Shown: piece after piece, positions 1-5,403 of the stretch
How the letters are laid out: the number at the start of each line of letters is the position of its first letter
How positions within the stretch are numbered: position 1 is the stretch's first letter
DNA from: Bacillota bacterium
GTDB lineage: Bacteria > Bacillota_I > Bacilli_A > RFN20 > CAG-826
Assembly: GCA_023443485.1 (NCBI GenBank)
Contig: JAEZUH010000031.1
Coordinates: 1 to 9,067 of the forward strand
Direction: 5' to 3'
DNA length: 9,067 nucleotides
Translations under genes and position numbers: made by a program
The notes under the pieces: model-generated
Database searches by the model: none
What the model saw: only the letters and a program-made list of their open reading frames with translations
Told to the model about the DNA's origin: nothing

Positions 1-440
1 TGCAACGTCAAACTACAATTGCAAAAACAGAAGAAATCCAAAGAAAATGGTATGTCATTGATGCAACCGACAAACCATTAGGTAGATTAGCCTCACAAGT
101 CGCTCAGGTGTTAATTGGTAAAAATAAGCCAATCTGGACTCCAAACGTTGATTGCGGTGATTATGTCATCATTATCAATGCCGAGAAGGTTGGATTATCG
201 GGCGATAAACTTCACACCAAGAAATATTTCAATGTTTCTGGTTTCGCCGGTGGACTCCGTACGAGAACTGCCGAAGTCATGATCAACAAATATCCTACTG
301 AAATGGTTGAAAGAAGTGTCCATGGAATGGTTCCAAAAGGTCGCTTAGGTCGCCAAATTGAGAAAAAGTTATTTGTCTATGCGGGATCTGATCACAAACA
401 CGATGCTCAAAAACCAGAAGTTCTTGAGCTAAAATTCTAG
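1..440 (+). CDS. rplM: 50S ribosomal protein L13 (5' end short by one base)
   Basis: Ribosomal protein L13 binds 23S rRNA early in large-subunit assembly. The reading frame extends upstream of the GTG at 108: codons from position 3 read QRQTTIAKTEEIQRKWYVID, which lines up with the N-terminus of Bacillus L13 (…IERKWLVVDA). Positions 1-2 are 'tg' in frame, so the start is almost certainly an ATG whose A lies just before the window, giving a 146-residue protein, the normal family length. Family hallmarks present are the GRLAS segment, the CGDYVIIINAEKV segment, the MVPKGRLGRQ segment and the C-terminal YAGSDHKHDAQKPEVLEL. The TAG stop (438-440) overlaps the Shine-Dalgarno sequence of rpsI, so the two genes are co-transcribed, the standard L13-S9 operon. 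The promoter is upstream of the window. Confidence 0.97.
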   Translation, partial: QRQTTIAKTEEIQRKWYVIDATDKPLGRLASQVAQVLIGKNKPIWTPNVDCGDYVIIINAEKVGLSGDKLHTKKYFNVSGFAGGLRTRTAEVMINKYPTEMVERSVHGMVPKGRLGRQIEKKLFVYAGSDHKHDAQKPEVLELKF

Positions 441-454
441 GAGGAAATTGAATT

Positions 455-853
455 ATGGCAAAAAAAGCTGATCTTCAATATTACGGAACAGGTAGAAGAA
501 AATCTTCTATCGCTCGCGTATTTATTACTTCTGGAACCGGTAAAGTCGTTGTTAATGGGAAAGATGTCAATGAGTATATGCCTTACGAGACATTAGTTAC
601 TGATTTGAAACAACCTCTTACCCTTACAGAAACCGTTAGCAAATACGATGTTCGTGCTGACGTTAAGGGCGGTGGATTCACTGGACAAGCCGGTGCAATT
701 CGCCTCGGAATTGCCCGCGCTTTATTAGAAGCCGGTGTCAATCGTTCTACCTTAAAAGTCGCTGGAATGCTCACTCGTGATTCTCGCTCTAAAGAGAGAA
801 AGAAATACGGTCTTAAAGCCGCACGTAGAGCTCCACAATTTAGCAAACGTTAA
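455..853 (+). CDS. rpsI: 30S ribosomal protein S9
   Basis: S9 is a small-subunit head protein whose C-terminal tail reaches the P-site tRNA. The 132-residue protein shows the family signatures: YYGTGRRKSSIARVFI near the N-terminus, the GGGFTGQAGAIRLGIARALL core (the classic S9 signature) and the basic tail KKYGLKAARRAPQFSKR ending in Lys-Arg. The start at 455 is supported by an AGGAGG at 439-444, ten bases upstream and overlapping the rplM stop codon, which suggests translational coupling with L13. A strong hairpin terminator follows 16 bases after the stop, so this is the last gene of the operon. An open frame on the opposite strand is only a shadow. Confidence 0.98.
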   Translation: MAKKADLQYYGTGRRKSSIARVFITSGTGKVVVNGKDVNEYMPYETLVTDLKQPLTLTETVSKYDVRADVKGGGFTGQAGAIRLGIARALLEAGVNRSTLKVAGMLTRDSRSKERKKYGLKAARRAPQFSKR

Positions 854-869
854 TCGTTTAAGAAGTTTG

Positions 870-896
870 AAAAGGAAGGGTTGCCTTCCTTTTTTT
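870..896 (+). terminator. Rho-independent terminator of the rplM-rpsI operon
   Basis: AAAGGAAGG (871-879) pairs perfectly with CCTTCCTTT (884-892) across a GTTG loop, extended by A870-T893, and the 3' arm runs into a T tract to 896. Stem, short loop and T-run are all textbook. Confidence 0.93.
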
Positions 897-960
897 CTTT
901 CGTTTTATCCTTTGATTATTGTCGCTCGTGTTTGATTGACAAATCAAGAAAGAAATATCG

Positions 961-989
961 TTGATTTTTAAAGAACGCTATTGTATATT
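961..989 (+). promoter_or_regulatory. Sigma-A-type promoter for tRNA-Ile
   Basis: TTGATT (961-966), 17-base spacer, TATATT (984-989). Predicted transcription start is near 996, about 19 bases before the mature tRNA. An AACGCT direct repeat (974-979 and 993-998) brackets the -10, and a small inverted repeat TTGATT-gaca-AATCAA lies upstream at 932-947. No role for either is evident. Confidence 0.65.
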
Positions 990-1014
990 ATTAACGCTGT
1001 CTTTTAGAAGACAT

Positions 1015-1091
1015 GGGCCCATAGCTCAGTTGGTTAGAGCGCGCCCCTGATAAGGGCGAGGTCGATAGTTCAAGTCTATTTGGGCCCACCA
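1015..1091 (+). tRNA. tRNA-Ile (anticodon GAT)
   Basis: A complete 77-base cloverleaf with encoded CCA. The acceptor arm GGGCCCA (1015-1021) pairs with TGGGCCC (1081-1087), discriminator A1088, CCA 1089-1091. The anticodon stem CGCCC/GGGCG (1042-1046/1054-1058) encloses the loop CTGATAA with GAT at 1049-1051. The T arm GATAG/CTATT (1064-1068/1076-1080) has one G-T pair and the loop TTCAAGT. It reads ATC and ATT. It has its own promoter and terminator and stands alone between the ribosomal operon and the lipoprotein gene. Confidence 0.97.
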
Positions 1092-1102
1092 AACGACAAA
1101 TT

Positions 1103-1122
1103 CCGCTTAAGGCGGTTTTTTT
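1103..1122 (+). terminator. Probable terminator after tRNA-Ile
   Basis: A short GC stem CCGC (1103-1106) / GCGG (1112-1115) with a five-base loop is followed directly by seven Ts. The stem is only four base pairs, so read-through into the lipoprotein gene is possible. Confidence 0.7.
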
Positions 1123-1138
1123 CTTTTTACCCTTTTTA

Positions 1139-1166
1139 TTGATAAAAATATTGCATTGAGCATAAT
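1139..1166 (+). promoter_or_regulatory. Probable promoter of the lipoprotein gene
   Basis: TTGATA (1139-1144), 16-base spacer, CATAAT (1161-1166). This would start transcription near 1173 and give a leader of about 36 bases. A weaker alternative is TTGCAT (1151-1156) with 17 bases to TAGACT (1174-1179). Confidence 0.5.
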
Positions 1167-1208
1167 CTTCTTGTAGACTTTACGCATTATCTCGGAAAGG
1201 AAATAAAT

Positions 1209-2375
1209 ATGAAAAAATTAAATTTCATTATTCTTGCCGCCGCCCTCATTGGAATGACTGCTTGTGATGCTGGTACTGATGGTGGTGAGAAAAGTTCATG
1301 GTCTGATGCTGAAAAAGCTCTCTTAACAACCTACGCGTATGGCGAGGATGTTCCCTTTGTTTATTTTGAAGGAAACGCAGAAATGGTTTATGACGAAGAC
1401 TATGGCTGCTTGTCTGTTAGTGGTGGTCAAGCGACCGCCGCAGAATTAGAAGCTTATGCTACAATTCTTGATTCTTATGGTTATGTTGGAGGATATGATG
1501 AAGAAAACCTCATCTATGACTTCATCGCCGAAGTAGCCACTGAAGATGGAACTCGTTACATCGAACTTCAGTTCTATTGCCTTAATGAAGCTGAAGAATT
1601 TGCTGAATCAGGCACATTCTGGCTCGACATCTATGATCCATATTTCTATGCATGGGCTGATATGCCTTTGTCTGATATTATGGAAACATTCGCCGTTCCT
1701 ACTTCAACCGTCGTTCCAGGATTTGTTGGCGCATCTTATTTTGATTTAGTAATGGATTATTACCTATTTGGCTATGATGCTCTTGTTGTTGATGCCTTTG
1801 GAGTCAATGCCACAAATTGCGAAGCAAGTTATGAAACTGTTTTGGAAGCCGCTTCTTGGACAGTCGAATATGTCGTCGATGAAGAAAACGGAAACTTCTA
1901 TAACGCTGTTTCTCCTGCTGAAGATTTAGGCATTCAATTCTTCTATGTTCCTGCTATTGAAGCTTTGGAAATTTGGATTATTGGCGCTACTCCTGAAGTT
2001 GAAGGCGAGGAAAATGTCGTATTCCCAACCTCTCAAATGAACACATATGTTGTTGATGTTCTTGGAGTAACTGGTGTGACTGTTCCTGGATTAAACAGCA
2101 GTCTTGGCGCAATTTTCACCTACATGGCGTTAGTTGATGATGCGGACTTTGGAACCTGCTTCTATGTCTACTCTGTTGATAACGGAACTCCTGGAAGCAA
2201 CTCTTTAGAAGATGCTTATAAAGCATTGCTTGAAGGTGCCTCTTGGGTTAACACCAATGATTCCGAATACACATACGAAGAATATGGATATTTCTACGCT
2301 GACGCATCAGCTAAAATTGAAGTTCAATTCTATAGTTACGATGGGTATTTCCAACTTTGGGTTTACGCTCTTTAA
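1209..2375 (+). CDS. Acidic three-repeat surface lipoprotein, function unknown
   Basis: A 388-residue secreted lipoprotein that I do not recognise by function. Residues 1-18 form a short basic start (KK), a hydrophobic core and an MTA-Cys19 lipobox (Met at -3 is a less usual residue). Cys19 would be lipidated, anchoring the protein to the outer face of the membrane. The mature part appears to be three tandem repeats of about 120 residues: VP motifs at 48-49, 169-170 and 292-293, each followed by an aromatic/acidic stretch, an E..Y..(L)EAASW-like helix (clear in repeats 2 and 3, degenerate in 1), and a closing beta-rich I(E)xQFxx…LWI/V segment. The composition is extreme: about 66 Asp/Glu against 7 Lys/Arg, no His, and no Lys or Arg from 117 to 337. 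The start is set by an AAAGGAAA ribosome site at 1196-1203, eight bases before ATG after its last G. It has its own promoter and terminator. A cation-binding, adhesive or envelope-spacing role would be inference only. Confidence 0.85.
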   Translation: MKKLNFIILAAALIGMTACDAGTDGGEKSSWSDAEKALLTTYAYGEDVPFVYFEGNAEMVYDEDYGCLSVSGGQATAAELEAYATILDSYGYVGGYDEENLIYDFIAEVATEDGTRYIELQFYCLNEAEEFAESGTFWLDIYDPYFYAWADMPLSDIMETFAVPTSTVVPGFVGASYFDLVMDYYLFGYDALVVDAFGVNATNCEASYETVLEAASWTVEYVVDEENGNFYNAVSPAEDLGIQFFYVPAIEALEIWIIGATPEVEGEENVVFPTSQMNTYVVDVLGVTGVTVPGLNSSLGAIFTYMALVDDADFGTCFYVYSVDNGTPGSNSLEDAYKALLEGASWVNTNDSEYTYEEYGYFYADASAKIEVQFYSYDGYFQLWVYAL

Positions 2376-2396
2376 TATTTAGTTAATAACACGTAG

Positions 2397-2427
2397 AAAA
2401 CTATTCGCTTCGCGGCGAGTAGTTTTT
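2397..2427 (+). terminator. Rho-independent terminator of the lipoprotein gene
   Basis: A twelve-base-pair stem, 2397-2408 with 2415-2426 (one T-G pair), encloses a TTCGCG loop and ends in TTTTT (2423-2427). It lies 21 bases after the stop codon. Confidence 0.92.
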
Positions 2428-2432
2428 ATTTG

Positions 2433-2461
2433 TTGATAAACAAAATGCCATTTGCTAGTAT
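2433..2461 (+). promoter_or_regulatory. Promoter of the tRNA-Val/tRNA-Thr unit
   Basis: TTGATA (2433-2438), 17-base spacer, TAGTAT (2456-2461), with TGC at 2453-2455 making an extended -10. The predicted start is near 2468, about 12 bases before tRNA-Val. Confidence 0.72.
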
Positions 2462-2479
2462 AAATAAGCGCGAAATATC

Positions 2480-2554
2480 GGACACTTAGTTCAGCGGGAG
2501 AACGCTTCCTTCACACGGAAGAGGTCACAGGTTCAATCCCTGTAGTGTCCACCA
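2480..2554 (+). tRNA. tRNA-Val (anticodon CAC)
   Basis: A 75-base cloverleaf with encoded CCA. The acceptor GGACACT (2480-2486) pairs with AGTGTCC (2544-2550), discriminator A2551, CCA 2552-2554. The anticodon stem CTTCC/GGAAG (2505-2509/2517-2521) encloses TTCACAC with CAC at 2512-2514. The T arm ACAGG/CCTGT encloses TTCAATC. CAC reads only GTG by standard pairing, so a separate TAC-anticodon tRNA-Val is expected elsewhere. The gene is followed nine bases later by tRNA-Thr in the same unit. Confidence 0.95.
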
Positions 2555-2563
2555 GAAAATATT

Positions 2564-2639
2564 GCCTTCTTAGCTCAATTGGCAGAGCAACTGATTTGTA
2601 ATCAGTAGGTTGTTGGTTCGATTCCGATAGAAGGCACCA
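2564..2639 (+). tRNA. tRNA-Thr (anticodon TGT)
   Basis: A 76-base cloverleaf with encoded CCA. The acceptor GCCTTCT (2564-2570) pairs with AGAAGGC (2629-2635), discriminator A2636, CCA 2637-2639. The anticodon stem ACTGA/TCAGT (2590-2594/2602-2606) encloses TTTGTAA with TGT at 2597-2599. The T arm GTTGG/CCGAT holds two G-T pairs and the loop TTCGATT. It is transcribed with tRNA-Val. Confidence 0.96.
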
Positions 2640-2642
2640 TTT

Positions 2643-2702
2643 AAATAAAATTACCCCAAGATATTGGACTCCTCGGATCACAATAAAATGGGGTTTTATT
2701 TT
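2643..2702. terminator. Bidirectional terminator between converging units
   Basis: CCCCA (2654-2658) pairs with TGGGG (2689-2693). After skipping a three-base bulge (2651-2653), AAATAAAA (2643-2650) pairs with TTTTATTT (2694-2701). The 30-base interior can fold further through TATTG (2662-2666) and CAATA (2681-2685). A T-rich tract follows the GC core on both strands, and the element sits between the end of tRNA-Thr and the end of the minus-strand sulfur enzyme gene, so it can stop transcription from both sides. Confidence 0.75.
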
Positions 2703-2715
2703 CGATGCAAATCAA

Positions 2716-5196
2716 CTAGATAAAGAGAGTTACACCGGCTTTTTCTGACTCTGCTAGATAAGTGGCGACTCCGGCGTATTCGATGCCATCGATAAGTTCT
2801 TCTTTGTGAATTCCCATCACATCCATGCTCATCGTGCAGGCAATAAATTTTACTCCAGCTGCTTTGGCTTGAGCAATTAAATCGGGTAATGAATCGACAT
2901 TCTTCTTCTTCATTACGGATTTCATCATCCTCGCACCCATACCTCCAAAGTTCATTTTGGAAATTGGCATCTTTTTCGGGCCTCTTGGCATCATGGCACC
3001 AAACATTCTTTCAATGAATGATTTCTTGACCTTGACCTTGCGATCTTTACGGAGTAAATTAAGACCCCAAAAGGTGCAGAAAATGGTGACATTTTTGCCC
3101 ATTGATCGGCTACCTTGAGCGATGATCATCGAAGCCATAGCTTTATCCATATCACCGCTGAATAAAACAATCGTGGTATTTTCGTTTTCTACAGTTTTTG
3201 GTGAATCCTGAATTGAACCTTTGCGAATGATGGCGGTATAGCCTTCCTTTGTCGCTTCTTTTTTTAAAAGTGTATTGCCAGTGGTCGCGCACCATTTTTC
3301 AACATCGCTGAAATATCCGCTATCAGTGGCAACAACTTTGACAATTTCGCCTTCTTTTAGTTTTTCAATAGCTCGATAGGTCTGCATAATAGGTCCTGGA
3401 CATTGAAGACCACAGGCATCGATAAAGACTTTAACATCCTCTTCTCGATAGTTGGTGCTAGTTGAAGGTTCTTTGGCGGAGATAACTCGATTTTCCGGAT
3501 TGTGTAACTCTTCCTGATGATTGACTTGATGGAGAGTCTTATAAACTTTATATCCTCCGAGGAGATTGTGAACATTGGTGTAGTTGTGATTGACAAGTAC
3601 TCTAATAAATAGATAAGCCGTTTGCCCCACATTACAGTAGACGAGAATTGGAATATCTTTATCTTTGGGTAGTTTATCGAGATTATCACGTATTCCGACA
3701 TAAGGAATATTAACGGCCCCTTCGATATGGCCAATGCTATATTCTAAAGGTGTCCGGCAATCGATAATCAATGATTTATTTTTGCGAAAATCCTCCAATT
3801 GTTTCTGATTGATGACACCAAACTCTTTTTGCATCATATTGCTACCGACATAGCCCGCGATGTTAATGGGATCTTTTGCAGAACCAAATGGTGGAGCATA
3901 CGCTAATTGAATATCTGGCATATCAAAGATGGTGAGATTACCTTTGATTGCAGTTGCGATAACATCAATTCGTTTGTCGACACCTTCTTTGCCTATTACT
4001 TGTGCGCCAAGAATATTGCCAGTTTTTGGGCTGAATAATAATTTAATGACAATATCACTAGCCCCTGGATAGTAGCCCGCGTGATTGGAGCGGGTAACCA
4101 TCACGGCTCGATATTCAACTTCTTTATTTTCGAGAGTCTTTTGATTGTTGCCAGTGCTCGCGATGGCGAGACCGAAGACTTTGACAATAGAGGTGCCAAG
4201 GCTACCATCATATTTGACATCCAATCCATTAATGTGATCAGCAACTAAACGAGCTTGGCGATTAGCTGGCCACGCCAGTGGGATAGCTGTCGGAGTGCCA
4301 TCGATAAAGTCTTTCACTTCAATTGCATCTCCCACCGCATATACATCGGGTATGACTTTATCAGTCGCTGCATCGATAGTTTGAAGAAAATCATTCGTTA
4401 AAATATGGCCCTTGGGTTCAACTTTTAATCCACCGGAAATGGCTAGATGTGATTCCGGGCGTACACCGACCGCCATGATTATTAAATCTGTTTCGACAAC
4501 AAGACCACTTTTTAACAAGGCAGTCTTCCCATTATTTTTTATCTCTTCTACTGTATCTTGGAGATATACTTGAACGCCGTTAGCCTCCAGTTCGCTCTGA
4601 GCCATCTTTGCCATCTCAAAATCGAGAGGAGGAAGAACTTGATCAGCAAGGTCGACGATTGTCACATTTATTCCTCTTTCGACAAGATTTTCTGCTAGCT
4701 CAATGCCGATGAAACTGCCGCCAATTACAAGAGCAGATTTTACTTTTTCTTGGTTAATGAAATTAGATATCTTGTCAGTATCATTCAAATTTCTCAATGA
4801 AAAAACATTGTGAGCTGTTTCAACGCCAGGAATAGTAAGCCAAATTGGCACAGTACCCATGGAAAGTATCAATTTATCATATGATTCTTCATATGTGTGG
4901 CCTGTTTTGACTTCTCTAACGGTTACTTTTTTCTTTTTGACATCAATAACGATGACTTCCGAAAAAGTACGAACATCAATATTGTGATTCTTTCTAAAAG
5001 TTTCTGGTGTCTCTACCAGCAATCTCTCACGGTTGGCAATTACACCGCCAATGTAATAAGGGAGGCCACAGTTAGCAAATGAAATGTGCTCGTCTTTTTC
5101 AAAGATGATAATTTGATCTTCATCGCTGAGCCTTCGGGCTCTCGCTGCTGCTGTCGCGCCACCAGCCACACCACCGACAATAAGAATTTTCTTCAT
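2716..5196 (-). CDS. CoA-disulfide reductase-like flavoenzyme fused to rhodanese, TusA and DsrE2 domains
   Basis: An 826-residue cytoplasmic sulfur/redox enzyme with four domains. Residues 1 to about 445 are a pyridine nucleotide-disulfide oxidoreductase of the CoADR/NADH-polysulfide reductase group: FAD site GGVAGG (8-13), a second dinucleotide site VIGGSFIG, and single catalytic Cys43 in SFANCGLPYYIGG, at the same position as in Staphylococcus aureus CoADR (cdr). Tyr375/376 and Tyr433 (in YAPPFGSAKDP) are probable counterparts of the CoADR active-site tyrosines. About 455-550 is a rhodanese domain with persulfide Cys521 in CNVGQTA. About 590-660 is a TusA domain with Cys599 in the CPGP motif. 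About 670-826 is a DsrE2-like domain with Cys707 and Cys787 (ACTMSMDVMGI). In the family such enzymes reduce CoA-disulfide, CoA-persulfide or polysulfide with NAD(P)H; the added domains would relay sulfane sulfur between cysteines. The frame opens 15 codons earlier, but a GGAGA site places the start at MKKILIVGG. It is a single gene, divergent from the dehydrogenase at 5404. Confidence 0.93.
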   Translation of the reverse strand: MKKILIVGGVAGGATAAARARRLSDEDQIIIFEKDEHISFANCGLPYYIGGVIANRERLLVETPETFRKNHNIDVRTFSEVIVIDVKKKKVTVREVKTGHTYEESYDKLILSMGTVPIWLTIPGVETAHNVFSLRNLNDTDKISNFINQEKVKSALVIGGSFIGIELAENLVERGINVTIVDLADQVLPPLDFEMAKMAQSELEANGVQVYLQDTVEEIKNNGKTALLKSGLVVETDLIIMAVGVRPESHLAISGGLKVEPKGHILTNDFLQTIDAATDKVIPDVYAVGDAIEVKDFIDGTPTAIPLAWPANRQARLVADHINGLDVKYDGSLGTSIVKVFGLAIASTGNNQKTLENKEVEYRAVMVTRSNHAGYYPGASDIVIKLLFSPKTGNILGAQVIGKEGVDKRIDVIATAIKGNLTIFDMPDIQLAYAPPFGSAKDPINIAGYVGSNMMQKEFGVINQKQLEDFRKNKSLIIDCRTPLEYSIGHIEGAVNIPYVGIRDNLDKLPKDKDIPILVYCNVGQTAYLFIRVLVNHNYTNVHNLLGGYKVYKTLHQVNHQEELHNPENRVISAKEPSTSTNYREEDVKVFIDACGLQCPGPIMQTYRAIEKLKEGEIVKVVATDSGYFSDVEKWCATTGNTLLKKEATKEGYTAIIRKGSIQDSPKTVENENTTIVLFSGDMDKAMASMIIAQGSRSMGKNVTIFCTFWGLNLLRKDRKVKVKKSFIERMFGAMMPRGPKKMPISKMNFGGMGARMMKSVMKKKNVDSLPDLIAQAKAAGVKFIACTMSMDVMGIHKEELIDGIEYAGVATYLAESEKAGVTLFI

Positions 5197-5204
5197 ATTC
5201 TCTA

Positions 5205-5209
5205 TCTCC
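5205..5209 (-). promoter_or_regulatory. Ribosome binding site that fixes the sulfur enzyme start
   Basis: On the minus strand GGAGA (5209 to 5205) lies eight bases before the ATG at 5196-5194. The in-frame ATG at 5211-5209 overlaps this site, and the upstream ATG at 5241 has no Shine-Dalgarno, so the MKKILIVGG start is preferred. It also begins exactly at the usual first beta strand of the FAD fold. Confidence 0.8.
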
Positions 5210-5227
5210 ATCAGTTCATATTTTGAT

Positions 5228-5256
5228 TTTATCACACACACTTTTATCAGTGTTGA
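5228..5256 (-). promoter_or_regulatory. Possible promoter of the sulfur enzyme gene
   Basis: Read on the minus strand: TCAACA (5256-5251), 17-base spacer, GATAAA (5233-5228), preceded by TGT as in an extended -10. The hexamers are each imperfect, but the position gives a short leader of about 25 bases to the chosen start and overlaps the TTTATCA half-site cluster. Confidence 0.4.
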
Positions 5257-5260
5257 TAAA
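5228..5260. promoter_or_regulatory. Cluster of three TTTATCA half-sites, possible operator
   Basis: TTTATCA occurs at 5228-5234 and 5243-5249 in direct orientation, 15 bases apart, and as its complement TGATAAA at 5254-5260. The last two form an 18-base palindrome TTTATCA-N4-TGATAAA. The cluster lies between divergent genes and overlaps the possible minus-strand promoter, a typical position for repressor binding. It does not match a regulator consensus I can name with confidence. TTGATA (5253-5258) could alternatively be a -35 element for the rightward gene, though only a weak -10 (TATTTA, 5275-5280) follows. Confidence 0.4.
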
Positions 5261-5403
5261 GGCGCTTATTTAATTATTTAGCTATTTTCGTCTCATAAAA
5301 TTTTTTCCTAAAATGCAAAATAATTTATCTTTCTCACTTTTAAATGTGCTTGTTTGTATTAAAACCATTTTTCAAGTTAAACTTATATTACTGAGGTATT
5401 TAT

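Noticed and set aside
108..110. GTG at 108 as the start of L13
   Set aside because: The frame is open to the window edge and the residues before it are conserved L13 sequence; the true start lies one base before the window.
583..846. 87-codon open frame on the minus strand
   Set aside because: It lies wholly inside rpsI on the opposite strand, has no ribosome site and resembles no protein; a shadow of a conserved gene.
1546..1749. 67-codon frame inside the lipoprotein gene
   Set aside because: Out-of-frame shadow without a ribosome site inside a well-supported gene.
2654..2693. T-box or other riboswitch between tRNA-Thr and the next gene
   Set aside because: There is no T-box AGGGTGG-type sequence, and the downstream gene is on the opposite strand with its 3' end here; a terminator explains the structure.
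3357..3734. 125-codon frame within the sulfur enzyme gene, and the small plus-strand frame at 4897-5082
   Set aside because: Both overlap conserved rhodanese, TusA and FAD-domain coding sequence in other frames and have no family features.
5384..5389. TATATT as a -10 for the epimerase-like gene
   Set aside because: Transcription would begin at about 5396, within the GAGG ribosome site, and no -35 lies at a suitable distance.
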